Of a stretch of 34,568 nucleotides of DNA, positions 6,847-15,487 are shown in pieces. The DNA comes from Methylophilaceae bacterium (GTDB taxonomy: Bacteria; Pseudomonadota; Gammaproteobacteria; Burkholderiales; Methylophilaceae): positions 1-34,568 of the forward strand of contig CANCPF010000021.1 of NCBI GenBank assembly GCA_947379975.1. The letters run 5' to 3'. The position numbers and the translations under genes are program-made. The stretch's first letter is position 1, and each line of letters starts with the position of its first letter. Below the pieces are notes generated by a model, which saw only the letters and a list, made by a program, of their open reading frames with translations, did not search any database and was not told the origin of the DNA.

Positions 6847-7873
6847 CTACCCAATGTAATTTATTGACCATTTTTGCCGATACAAAAATAGCCGCTTGCG
6901 CATCAATCACCATGAAGTTTTCAATGCCAAAAGCCTGTGCAGCTGTGTTTCTATTGGCCGCAGTTTCGATAAAAATAGGCTTAGAGACGACATCTGACAA
7001 CACTCCCGCTTGCGTTTTATTACTGGCTTGTGGCGGGACTAATACCGTGACAGATTGTGTTTGTTGCGCAGGGTAGCCAGTTCTGGGATCAATAATGTGG
7101 CAGTAACGTTGGCCATTCAACATAAAATAACGCTGATAATCACCTGATGTGCCTATCGCCCAGCCGTCGGCTAAATCTAGCGTGGCAATTGCCGTGGGTG
7201 CGCGCGGATGTTGTATACCAACCCGCCAAGGTTTATCGCCATGCTTGCCTAGCGCAATAACGTTACCGCCTATATTAATCAGCGCATTTTTAGCCTGTTC
7301 TTTACGTAGATAACTAGCGGCAATATCCAGCGCGTAACCTTTGGCATAACCACCTAAATCAAGTTTTACCGTTGGATTGGTGCTGTAAATAGCATCCGCT
7401 TTAATGACTAAATCTGTCATTCGCGGTTGGGCATGCAATAAATTTTTTATCGCCGCTTCGTTTACGTTTACAGCGCTAAATTCATCACGCTGGAAGCCCC
7501 AAGTACTGATTAAATGACCGATGGCAGGATTAAATAAACCGTTAGACTTTAACGATAAATCTGTGGCATCTAGCAGCATATTAGCCAAAGCTGGACTTAC
7601 TTTGACTGCTCGGTTGCCGGCTGAAATAGCGGCATTAAGCTCACCTAATTCGCTTAATTTATTGCCTGATACCGGCTTCCAAGCATGTAATTGCTTATGT
7701 AAATTTTGAAAATCAGCTAGGATATTATTAGCTAAAAGTCGGGCGCGTTCGTCTGTTTCACCATAAATACTAATATCAACCAGCGTACCAAACACGTAGC
7801 TTTGACTATGATATAACGGCTCTTTAAAACAGCCAGTAAGAAGAAATGTGAAGAAAAGAAGGAGGTAACGCAT
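6815..7873 (-). CDS. apbE: FAD:protein FMN transferase ApbE (lipoprotein)
   Basis: 352 residues. ApbE attaches FMN covalently to Thr/Ser of exported redox proteins, using FAD and Mg2+. A lipobox LLTGC puts the lipidated Cys at 15, so the mature enzyme is periplasmic and membrane-anchored. Family motifs follow: LFNPAIGHLISTWGF, KLDLGGYAKGYALD (170-183), NIGGNVIALG, GTSGDYQRYF and CHIIDPRTGYPA. The late metal-binding segment, typically D-A-x-x-T, reads S-D-V-V-S-K-P (Asp294 kept, Lys298 where Thr is usual). No FMN-acceptor protein such as NqrC, RnfG or an FMN-binding-domain protein is in the window. It heads the trio with NusG-II and Gx proteins. Confidence 0.94.
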   Translation of the reverse strand: MRYLLLFFTFLLTGCFKEPLYHSQSYVFGTLVDISIYGETDERARLLANNILADFQNLHKQLHAWKPVSGNKLSELGELNAAISAGNRAVKVSPALANMLLDATDLSLKSNGLFNPAIGHLISTWGFQRDEFSAVNVNEAAIKNLLHAQPRMTDLVIKADAIYSTNPTVKLDLGGYAKGYALDIAASYLRKEQAKNALINIGGNVIALGKHGDKPWRVGIQHPRAPTAIATLDLADGWAIGTSGDYQRYFMLNGQRYCHIIDPRTGYPAQQTQSVTVLVPPQASNKTQAGVLSDVVSKPIFIETAANRNTAAQAFGIENFMVIDAQAAIFVSAKMVNKLHWVDAGVKFSTLP

Positions 7874-7958
7874 GCGGCCTATTATAGATGATTTAGCGGT
7901 GCTTTAATTAGCCGCCATCAGCCGTTACGACGATTGCTTAAACCCCATTAATCATTTT

Positions 7959-8909
7959 CTACTCAATACATTGCTCTAAGGCATCTAAAAATACTTGAGC
8001 CGGCTTACATGAAGTTTGCTTGGCTATTTCGACCATACCAGTCGGACTGGTCACATTAATTTCAGTTAAAGAGTCACCTATCACATCTAGGCCAACTAAA
8101 AACAAGCCTTCTTGCTTGAGCGTTTTACCCACCACAGTGGCAATTTCCAGATCGCGTTCGCTTAACAATTGCGCCACTCCAGTGCCACCCGCAGCTAAAT
8201 TACCACGTGTTTCGCCGGCTTTTGGAATACGCGCTAGTGCATAAGGTAATGGCGTACCGTTGATGATGATAATGCGTTTATCACCTTGCAGAATCTCTGT
8301 TAAATAGCGCTGCGCCATAATCGTGCGCGTACCAAAATTAGTGACAGTTTCAAGGATTACGCTAATATTCGGGTCATTTAAACCCAAGCGAAAAATACTG
8401 CTGCCGCCCATGCCGTCTAGCGGTTTAACAACGATATCTTGGTGCATCACTAGAAATTCACGAATTAAGTCGTTATCGGCAGTGACTAAAAACTCAGGCG
8501 CAAATTGCGGAAAGCGCGTGACTGACAGTTTTTCATTCCAACTACGAATAGCTCTGGGATTGTTATAAACGTGCGCACCCTGTTTAGCTGCAATTTCTAA
8601 CAGGTAAGTGCTATACAGATATTCGTTATCAAACGGCGGATCTTTACGCATGACAATTGCATCAAACTGTGCGGGGATATATTCAAATACCTCGTCTAGT
8701 GCATAATCTGGCTTGCTGTCTGGCGCGGTAAAAATGAATTTTTTAGCTTTTATTTTTGCGATGTCGCCACGTAAAAAAACATCGTGTTGCATGCTGACGA
8801 ATAATGTATGGCCACGCTTACTGGCTTCACGCATGATGGCTAAACTGGTATCTTTTTCACTCTTTAATTGCGCGAGTGGATCTAGTATAAAAAGTAGTTT
8901 TAAGGCCAT
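7959..8909 (-). CDS. gshB: Glutathione synthetase GshB
   Basis: 316 residues, the E. coli size. An ATP-grasp ligase joining gamma-glutamylcysteine and glycine. It has the N-terminal FILDPLAQLKSEKDTSLAIM, RKDPPFDNEYLYSTYLLE, the ATP-binding IVVKPLDGMGGSSIFR, GDKRIIIINGTPL, and the C-terminal INVTSPTGMVEI metal/substrate loop. It starts 13 bp after the gshA stop, so the pair supplies the whole two-step pathway. The next gene, apbE, starts 85 bp after its stop on the same strand and may be read through. Confidence 0.97.
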   Translation of the reverse strand: MALKLLFILDPLAQLKSEKDTSLAIMREASKRGHTLFVSMQHDVFLRGDIAKIKAKKFIFTAPDSKPDYALDEVFEYIPAQFDAIVMRKDPPFDNEYLYSTYLLEIAAKQGAHVYNNPRAIRSWNEKLSVTRFPQFAPEFLVTADNDLIREFLVMHQDIVVKPLDGMGGSSIFRLGLNDPNISVILETVTNFGTRTIMAQRYLTEILQGDKRIIIINGTPLPYALARIPKAGETRGNLAAGGTGVAQLLSERDLEIATVVGKTLKQEGLFLVGLDVIGDSLTEINVTSPTGMVEIAKQTSCKPAQVFLDALEQCIE

Positions 8910-8922
8910 TTAAATTTGTACT

Positions 8923-10218
8923 TTATTGGTTCTCAGGATCTTGTTCTTGCAGTTCTATCGCCGCTGCCAGTAAGGCCAGTCGCGCGACCACACCATAAGC
9001 ATAAAAGCGATTAGGTGTAGCGTCAGGCTCACCTTTACAGTCAGGCAAGGTGCAAGGTTTTGCAAACGCTAGTGGCACAAAATGTGAGCCAGGTGCATTC
9101 AGGTTTTCGTCCATGCCTCGATCTGTATGTACGCGATAAAAACCGCCAATCACAAAGTGATCCATCATGTACACCACAGGCTCGGCAACCGCATCGTTAA
9201 TGCTTTCAAAGGTGTAAACACCCTCTTGAATAATCACTTCAGACACTTGCAAACCTTCTTTGACTACAGACATTTTATTGCGCGTTTTACGATTTAAGTC
9301 ACGGACATCATCGGGTGATTTGACCGTCATAATGCCCATGCCATAAGTGCCTGCATCAGCTTTTACAATAACAAATGGTGCTTGGGTGACACCATATTGA
9401 GCGTATTTTATTTTAATCTTCTCTAACAACTGCTCAACTTTAAGCGCGAGGCAATCTTCACCGGTACGCGCATGAAAATCAATTTCGCCACAGGTATCAA
9501 AATATGGATTCAATAGCCACTCATCAATATTTAGCAGTGCAGCAAACTCAGTGACCACTCGATTGTAAGCAGAAAAATGTTGAGATTTCCGTCTAGTGCT
9601 CCAACCTGCGTGTAAGGGCGGAATTAAATTTTGTTCTAGATTCTTAAGGATTTCTGGAATACCCGCAGACAAATCATTATTCAGCAAAATCGCACAGCTA
9701 TCAAAGTCGCCTAAATCTTTATTAATTAGCTTAATGCGATTACCAACCCGCACCACAGGCTCTAATAATAAAGTATGGCCATCTTGCGTTTCCAATGTGG
9801 TTGGTTCGGTAATTTCAGGTGAAATTGAGCCTACTCTGACATCAAGCCCGGCTTGCTTCATGATGTTTACCAGCTCCACCACATTACGCAGATAATAGGT
9901 ATTGCGCGTATGATTTTCTGGAATAATCAGTAAACGATGCGCTTCTGGACAGACTTTTTCTACTGCAACCATGGCCGCATGTACGCTTAAGCTTAAAAAT
10001 TCTGGGTTAAGATTATTAAATCCACCTGGAAATAAGTTGGTATCAACTGGCGCTAATTTAAAACCTGAGTTGCGTAAATCAACGCTAGCGTAAAATGGCG
10101 ATGCATATTCTAGCCATTGCGTTCGAAACCAATGCTCAATTTTTGGCATAGCATCGAGCATGCTTTTTTCTAGCGATAAAAGTGGGCCGTTTAGTGCGGT
10201 TGTTAGATGTGGAACCAT
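8923..10218 (-). CDS. gshA: Glutamate-cysteine ligase, GshA
   Basis: 431 residues. It belongs to the proteobacterial GshA type found in Acidithiobacillus and many betaproteobacteria rather than the E. coli or plant type. The N-terminal LEKSMLDAMPKIEHWFRTQW, SVDLRNSGFKLAPVDTNLFP, STRRKSQHF, KADAGTYGMGIMTV and VIGGFYRVHTDRG stretches match that type. It makes gamma-glutamylcysteine in the cytoplasm. The ATG at 10218 has AAAGAGAA upstream. It lies 51 bp after lipA and 13 bp before gshB. The family assignment is from recognition; no close paralogue competes for the name here. Confidence 0.92.
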   Translation of the reverse strand: MVPHLTTALNGPLLSLEKSMLDAMPKIEHWFRTQWLEYASPFYASVDLRNSGFKLAPVDTNLFPGGFNNLNPEFLSLSVHAAMVAVEKVCPEAHRLLIIPENHTRNTYYLRNVVELVNIMKQAGLDVRVGSISPEITEPTTLETQDGHTLLLEPVVRVGNRIKLINKDLGDFDSCAILLNNDLSAGIPEILKNLEQNLIPPLHAGWSTRRKSQHFSAYNRVVTEFAALLNIDEWLLNPYFDTCGEIDFHARTGEDCLALKVEQLLEKIKIKYAQYGVTQAPFVIVKADAGTYGMGIMTVKSPDDVRDLNRKTRNKMSVVKEGLQVSEVIIQEGVYTFESINDAVAEPVVYMMDHFVIGGFYRVHTDRGMDENLNAPGSHFVPLAFAKPCTLPDCKGEPDATPNRFYAYGVVARLALLAAAIELQEQDPENQ

Positions 10219-10269
10219 AGATTCTCTTTTTATCGGTTATGTGCAACTATCACTTAGAAAGTTACGCTG

Positions 10270-11277
10270 TTATTTGACTAAATGTGCTTGCTCGTCAGCA
10301 TGATAGCTACTTCTTACCATGGGGCCGCTGGCGGCATTATTAAAGCCCATCGCTAGCGCTTTTTCTTTTAGCACATCAAAAGCGCTAGGTTCAACATAAC
10401 GCATGACAGGTAAATGATGCACGCTAGGCTGTAAATATTGGCCTAAGGTTAGCATGCTTACATTATGCGCACGTAAATCTTGCATCACCGCTAAAATCTC
10501 TTCATCTGTTTCGCCTAAACCTAGCATTAACCCAGATTTTGTTGGCACATTTGGATATAGCGCACCAAAGGTTTTCAATAGTGTCAGTGAGTTTTGGTAA
10601 TCAGAACCTGGCCGCGCTTGCTTGTAAAGGCGAGGTACGGTTTCTAGATTATGGTTCATCACATCTGGCGGCGCTTTGCGTAAAATCTCCATCGCTACAT
10701 CTAGACGGCCGCGAAAATCTGGCACCAGAACTTCTATTTTAATATTGGGCGAATGCGTGCGTACCGCTTGAATACAATCTACAAAATGCTGTGCGCCACC
10801 GTCTCGTAAATCATCGCGATCTACACTGGTAATTACCACATAATTAAGCTTCATTTGGGCGATAGTACGGGCTAAATTCTCAGGCTCATTGGCATCTGGT
10901 GGCAATGGTTTACCATGCGCAACATCACAAAATGGACAGCGTCGCGTACAAATATCGCCTAAAATCATAAAGGTAGCGGTACCGCCGCTGAAGCATTCAC
11001 CGATATTTGGGCAGCTAGCTTCTTCACAGACTGTGTGTAGATTATTATCGCGAAGAATTTTCTTAATTTCTTGATAACGCGCCGAATCTGGCACTTTCAT
11101 GCGTATCCAATCCGGCTTGCGTTGCATAGGTTGCGGGATTATTTTGATAGGAATGCGTGAAGTTTTAGCGGCATCTCTTTCTTTTACGCCGGCCACTTTT
11201 ACACTAACAACCTTGGGGTTAGGAATATTACTGCTAGGTGTTTTCTGAGTATTTACATCAGTCATGCTTATGTCCAT
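10270..11277 (-). CDS. lipA: Lipoyl synthase LipA
   Basis: 335 residues. A radical-SAM enzyme inserting two sulfur atoms into protein-bound octanoyl chains. Both cluster motifs are complete: the auxiliary one in CEEASCPNIGEC and the radical-SAM CTRRCPFC. The late RSSYHADEQA supplies the fourth-ligand serine. About 45 N-terminal residues precede the core and are variable and Lys/Pro-rich. The start overlaps the end of lipB by 20 bp, so the two-step lipoate pathway is translated together. A strong match throughout. Confidence 0.97.
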   Translation of the reverse strand: MDISMTDVNTQKTPSSNIPNPKVVSVKVAGVKERDAAKTSRIPIKIIPQPMQRKPDWIRMKVPDSARYQEIKKILRDNNLHTVCEEASCPNIGECFSGGTATFMILGDICTRRCPFCDVAHGKPLPPDANEPENLARTIAQMKLNYVVITSVDRDDLRDGGAQHFVDCIQAVRTHSPNIKIEVLVPDFRGRLDVAMEILRKAPPDVMNHNLETVPRLYKQARPGSDYQNSLTLLKTFGALYPNVPTKSGLMLGLGETDEEILAVMQDLRAHNVSMLTLGQYLQPSVHHLPVMRYVEPSAFDVLKEKALAMGFNNAASGPMVRSSYHADEQAHLVK

Positions 11278-11899
11278 AGTCTAAATTAACAGTGAGTTTT
11301 CCTAGCAGTTTCTCAAGGAGCTGCTCAGCAATAGTTGGTGGGTCAGTATTAATAGCTAAGTCTTGCATTTGTGTGACTTTTAAGCCGGCATAACCGCAAG
11401 GATCGATTGCTAAAAACGGTGTTAAGTCCATATTTACATTTAAACTTAATCCATGATAACAGCAGTTGTTTTTAATGCGTAAGCCTAAGGCAGCAATTTT
11501 AGCTTCTTCTACATACACACCAGGTGCATCAGCTTTTGCCGATGATGAAACGCCATAATCTGCCAATAACTCGATGACAGCATTTTCTAATAGGCTGACT
11601 AGTTTTCGAATATTAAGCTGCGAGCGCTTCAGATCTAGCAAGGCATAAATAATGACTTGTCCCGGGCCGTGATAAGTAATTTTTCCGCCACGGTCTGTAT
11701 GAATCAAAACGATGTCGTCGCGTATCGGTAGGCGTACATTTTTACGATTCAGCCCTAAAGTATAAACTGGATGGTGCTCAGTCAACCATAACTCATCTGG
11801 TGTGTCACTAAGTCTTTCTGCCGTAAAGCGCTGCATAGCAAGGCTGGTGTCGGCAAAATTGGTATGGCCTAAACGCCTAACTATTATGGGCGGTTGCAT
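11258..11899 (-). CDS. lipB: Octanoyltransferase LipB
   Basis: 213 residues. Moves octanoyl from acyl carrier protein to lipoyl domains. Hallmarks: ELWLTEHHPVYTLG, RGGKITYHGPGQ, the Lys of EAKIAALGLRI, CCYHGLSLNVNMDLTPF and the catalytic Cys in DPCGYAGLKVTQ. The acyl-enzyme Lys/Cys pair is therefore intact. It lies 39 bp after the ybeD-like gene and overlaps lipA, the same order as in E. coli (dacA, ybeD, lipB, lipA). Confidence 0.97.
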   Translation of the reverse strand: MQPPIIVRRLGHTNFADTSLAMQRFTAERLSDTPDELWLTEHHPVYTLGLNRKNVRLPIRDDIVLIHTDRGGKITYHGPGQVIIYALLDLKRSQLNIRKLVSLLENAVIELLADYGVSSSAKADAPGVYVEEAKIAALGLRIKNNCCYHGLSLNVNMDLTPFLAIDPCGYAGLKVTQMQDLAINTDPPTIAEQLLEKLLGKLTVNLDYGHKHD

Positions 11900-11938
11900 A
11901 GCGGAACTAAGGTCGTATTTAATAGGATGAGTGCTTGA

Positions 11939-12220
11939 TTAGAGCGCAAATTTAACCAATGGATGCTTGCTAATTAAACGATAAACGTCATCTAATTGCG
12001 CTTGTGAAATGACGTGTACGGTACAAGTGAGGCTGATATATTTGCCAGCAGAACTTGCACGCATTTCAATATGTGCGGCGTTAAAGCTGGGCACTATCGT
12101 TTGTATCAAATCGATAATGGTTTGAGCGAATGTATCTTGCGTTTCACCCATCACTTTGATGGGGAATTCACATGGAAAATCGATTAAGGGAGGCGCGGTG
12201 TGCGGTTCAATTTCAGCCAT
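11939..12220 (-). CDS. ybeD: YbeD/DUF493 family protein
   Basis: 93 residues, the family length. It has LIDFPCEFPIKVMGETQDTF at the N-terminus, VHVISQAQLDDVYRLISKHP near the end, and a final ALVKF-like tail (VKFAL). The fold is an ACT-like small domain and the biochemical role is not known; its stable place between dacA and lipB suggests a link to lipoate metabolism or envelope maintenance. It sits 27 bp after dacA and is part of the same run. The start ATG is at 12220. Confidence 0.85.
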   Translation of the reverse strand: MAEIEPHTAPPLIDFPCEFPIKVMGETQDTFAQTIIDLIQTIVPSFNAAHIEMRASSAGKYISLTCTVHVISQAQLDDVYRLISKHPLVKFAL

Positions 12221-12247
12221 AATGATTAACTATCCAGTTGCCAATAA

Positions 12248-13414
12248 TTATTGTAAAAGTAACTTTATTGAATCCCATGCACGGCCCAGAATGCCTGCAC
12301 CTTCAATGGATTTTGCCGCCACCAAATTACGCTGATCGATTACTTTACCATTCAGCATAAATTTTACATTACCGATGATTTGGCCTTTCTTAATCGGCGC
12401 AATTAAAGGCTGCGTGCTTGAAATCACCGCTTTTACGTTGGCATACTGCCCTTTTGCTAAGGTAATATAAAGATCATTGATAACAGTAGAATCTACTTGA
12501 TTGTCAGCACCCTTCCATACTTTTAGCTGGCTAATTTTTTGACCTTGTTTGTAAACTAGGCTTGAATCAAAATATTGAAAGCCGTAATTGAGTAATTTTT
12601 GGCTTTCTGTCGCGCGTGCTGCGTCGCTTGGCGCACCTAACACTACTGATAGGCGGCGCACGCCATCACGTTTAGCTGATGAAATTAAACAATATCCAGC
12701 AGATTCAGTATGGCCAGTTTTCATGCCATCTACGTTAGGATCTAGCCATAGTAGACGGTTGCGATTAGGCTGCGTAATGTTGTTGTAGCTGTACTCTTTG
12801 ACTGAGTATAAACGCTTATATTGATCAGGAAAGTCGCTGATGAGAGCCGTTGCAAGAATCGACAAATCTTTTGCTGTGGTGTAATGCTGCGCATCTGGCA
12901 AACCAGTCGCGTTCATGAAATGGGTATTTTTCATGCCTAGGCGTTGCGCCTCTTTATTCATCATGTCAGCAAATTGCATTTCAGTGCCGGCAATGCCTTC
13001 AGCCAAAGCGATGGAAGCATCATTGCCTGATTGAATAATCATGCCATGTAAAAGCTCGTCTACGGTTACCGGTTTATTCGGCTCAATAAACATTTTAGAG
13101 CCTTCTACTTTCCAAGCAATCTCGCTTACAGGTAAGGTTTGGCTAAGTTGCAGATGGTTATTTTTAAGTGCTTTAAAACTCAAATAAGCAGTCATTATTT
13201 TTGTAAGCGATGCTGGCTCAACACGCATTTCGCTGTTGAGCGTGGCAATAGTTCTGCCACTATTCACATCTGTCAGCAAATAAGCCTTAACTGCCAAGTT
13301 GGGTGGCGGCGCAATTTGCGCGTCCTCAGCTTGCGCTACTGAAACAAGACTAATGCTGGCAATGGCAAGCGTTAAAAGTGTGTGCTTTAAAATATTTAGT
13401 GTGATGTTTTGCAT
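12248..13414 (-). CDS. dacA: D-alanyl-D-alanine carboxypeptidase (PBP5/6 type)
   Basis: 388 residues, S11 peptidase. A Sec signal peptide ends at about AQA (residue 29). The catalytic triad of motifs is complete: S69-L-T-K72, SGND (about residues 131-134) and KTGHT. After the peptidase comes the beta-rich PBP5 C-terminal domain (QGQKISQLKVWKGADNQV), and the last 16 residues (GAGILGRAWDSIKLLL) form an amphipathic membrane anchor. It trims the terminal D-Ala from stem peptides in the periplasm. Symbol chosen from the E. coli order mrdB-rlpA-dacA-ybeD. It starts 12 bp after the rlpA stop. Confidence 0.95.
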   Translation of the reverse strand: MQNITLNILKHTLLTLAIASISLVSVAQAEDAQIAPPPNLAVKAYLLTDVNSGRTIATLNSEMRVEPASLTKIMTAYLSFKALKNNHLQLSQTLPVSEIAWKVEGSKMFIEPNKPVTVDELLHGMIIQSGNDASIALAEGIAGTEMQFADMMNKEAQRLGMKNTHFMNATGLPDAQHYTTAKDLSILATALISDFPDQYKRLYSVKEYSYNNITQPNRNRLLWLDPNVDGMKTGHTESAGYCLISSAKRDGVRRLSVVLGAPSDAARATESQKLLNYGFQYFDSSLVYKQGQKISQLKVWKGADNQVDSTVINDLYITLAKGQYANVKAVISSTQPLIAPIKKGQIIGNVKFMLNGKVIDQRNLVAAKSIEGAGILGRAWDSIKLLLQ

Positions 13415-13426
13415 GGTTTCGATTAT

Positions 13427-14392
13427 TTAATTTTGAACGATAGCGGATATGTTTAATTGTTTGCGAATAATGACAGCAGAAGCATCCGCCTCAACTCTGC
13501 TTGCGAACGGGCCAAGCCTTACTCGGTACAAAGTATTATTATACACGTTAGCCACACCTACATTTTCGCCTAGCTGTAATCCCTGGATTTTCTTTAGCAA
13601 AAGTTCGCCATTAGCCTCACTTTTAAAAGCACCTGCTTGTACATAATATTGCATACCGGCGCTCACTGGAGCAGCAGCGCTATTAACAATTGGGCTTGCA
13701 GTTGAAATCGGCGTTACAGTCGCATCTTCGCTGGCGATTGATACTTGCGTTTGCGCTTCTGTTTGTGTTGTAGTATTAGCCATTGGTTTTTGCATATTAA
13801 GCATAGCTTCCGCGCTGGTATCGATGGTTTCTACTTCCACTAAACCGCTACCTTGCCCAATTAGCCTGAGCTTGTAAGCCGCTGCATAAGATAAATCTAT
13901 CAAGCGATCACGCTTAAACGGGCCTCTATCATTAATACGCACTATTACAAAGCGACCATTAGCTGGATTAGTAATTTTCGCGTAACTTGGAATAGGCAAT
14001 ACGGTATGCGCGCCAGACATACCATACATATCGTAAATTTCCCCAGTAGATGTTTTTTTGCCATGGTATCTTTTGCCATACCAAGACGCGACTCCTTGTT
14101 TTTTATAAGGCGCATAACTGGTCATAGGAATGTATTGCTGACCCAAGGCAATATAAGGCTTATTAGCCCGCGCCAACGGCACTTCAGTTTTTAGGGGCGC
14201 ATTGGGAATCGCATCAATATCAGCTGGCGCGTTGTCTCCCGGGCCATCATCTAAATAATAGCCGCCAGCTCCCGGTTTTGATGGTGCATTACTGACTGGC
14301 GATTTAACTTCAGGCCTCATTAGCTCGTTTCCACCGCACGACGCGAGTAACAGCATGCCCAATAAAGCGATAAATTTCTTCATATTTTCCAT
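13427..14392 (-). CDS. rlpA: RlpA septal/peptidoglycan lytic transglycosylase, SPOR-domain lipoprotein
   Basis: 321 residues. The signal peptide ends in a lipobox LLASC (Cys19), so it is a lipoprotein. A double-psi beta-barrel core at about residues 98-190 contains GVASWYGKRYHGKKTSTGE, NGRFVIVRINDRGPF and DLSYAAAYKL, the RlpA catalytic motif including the Asp. A Gln/Thr/Ala-rich linker follows. The last about 75 residues are a SPOR domain (YYVQAGAFKSEANGELLLKK, TLYRVRLGPF), which binds denuded glycan at the septum. The frame begins MENMKKF; the second Met is an alternative start. It follows the rodA stop with no gap (TAA-ATG). Confidence 0.95.
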   Translation of the reverse strand: MENMKKFIALLGMLLLASCGGNELMRPEVKSPVSNAPSKPGAGGYYLDDGPGDNAPADIDAIPNAPLKTEVPLARANKPYIALGQQYIPMTSYAPYKKQGVASWYGKRYHGKKTSTGEIYDMYGMSGAHTVLPIPSYAKITNPANGRFVIVRINDRGPFKRDRLIDLSYAAAYKLRLIGQGSGLVEVETIDTSAEAMLNMQKPMANTTTQTEAQTQVSIASEDATVTPISTASPIVNSAAAPVSAGMQYYVQAGAFKSEANGELLLKKIQGLQLGENVGVANVYNNTLYRVRLGPFASRVEADASAVIIRKQLNISAIVQN

Positions 14393-15487
14393 TTAGGTTG
14401 CCACCAGTTTCTTATGTGTTTGTATGCTCATTAATATACCAAAGCCTATACATAGCATCACCATAGACGTGCCGCCATAACTGATTAACGGTAACGGCAC
14501 GCCTACTACGGGTAAAATTCCGCTCACCATGCCCATATTAACAAAGCCATAGGTGAAAAATGTTAGCGTAATACTGCCAGCCAGCAACCTAGAAAAAGTA
14601 CTCGGCGCTTGCGAGGCAATGACTAAGCCACGCATAATAATTAAACTAAAAAGTAATAGCAATAATAGGTTACCTAGCAAACCAAACTCTTCACCAAATA
14701 CCGCAAATATAAAATCAGTGCTACGTTCCGGTAAAAAATCTAATTGTGCTTGCGTGCCTTTTAGCCAGCCCTTACCTGCAATACCGCCAGAACCAACGGC
14801 AATAATGGCTTGTATTGTGTGGTAACCGGCGCCTAATGGGTCTTGCGTTGGATCAAGTAGAATTTCTATACGGCGACGTTGATAATCATGCAACATAGAC
14901 CACAGTATTGGCGTAGAGGCGGCGAACGCGATAACACCGCCAACTAAGAATTTCCAACTCAAGCCAGCCAAAAATAATATGTAGAAACCAGATGCGCTAA
15001 TCAGTATGGCAGTACCTAAATCTGGTTGTTTCATTATTAACGCGACCGGCACCAGTAGCAATAAACCACCGACAGCAAAATCAGCCATTGCTGGCTTGCC
15101 TTCTCTTTTTGAGAAATACCAAGCGAGCATCATCGGCATAGCAATACGCATGATTTCTGATGGTTGAATTTGAGTAAAACCTAAACTTAACCAGCGCCGT
15201 GCGCCATGACTCACGGAGCCAAATAAGGCAACGCAAATTAATAATAAAACACCAAAAACATAAAGTGGCAATGCAACCCGCTCCAATTGATTTGGGGCAA
15301 TATTAGCCGCCGCCCACATAAAACTTAAAGCAACGATGATGTTGATAAACTGCCCGAATAGACGAGAATAATTTTGGCCAGAGGCACTGTAAAGCACAAA
15401 CAAACCAATTAATAATGTGAAAAGAAGGCAGGTCATCAGAAAAGAATCGATGTGTTTTGCCAAATGTTGAAATAGTTTATTAATCAT
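14393..15487 (-). CDS. rodA: Rod-shape glycosyltransferase RodA (MrdB)
   Basis: The open frame extends to 15535, but I start at the ATG at 15487 (MINKLFQHLAKHID), which overlaps the end of mrdA by 8 bp and gives 364 residues. RodA is a SEDS-family inner-membrane peptidoglycan polymerase working with PBP2. About ten membrane segments are visible. SEDS motifs include GARRWLSLGFTQIQPSEIMR, KQPDLGTAILI, the large periplasmic loop with LPERSTDFIFAVFGEEFG, and the final PVVGVPLPLISYGGTSM. Intact family length. Confidence 0.96.
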   Translation of the reverse strand: MINKLFQHLAKHIDSFLMTCLLFTLLIGLFVLYSASGQNYSRLFGQFINIIVALSFMWAAANIAPNQLERVALPLYVFGVLLLICVALFGSVSHGARRWLSLGFTQIQPSEIMRIAMPMMLAWYFSKREGKPAMADFAVGGLLLLVPVALIMKQPDLGTAILISASGFYILFLAGLSWKFLVGGVIAFAASTPILWSMLHDYQRRRIEILLDPTQDPLGAGYHTIQAIIAVGSGGIAGKGWLKGTQAQLDFLPERSTDFIFAVFGEEFGLLGNLLLLLLFSLIIMRGLVIASQAPSTFSRLLAGSITLTFFTYGFVNMGMVSGILPVVGVPLPLISYGGTSMVMLCIGFGILMSIQTHKKLVAT

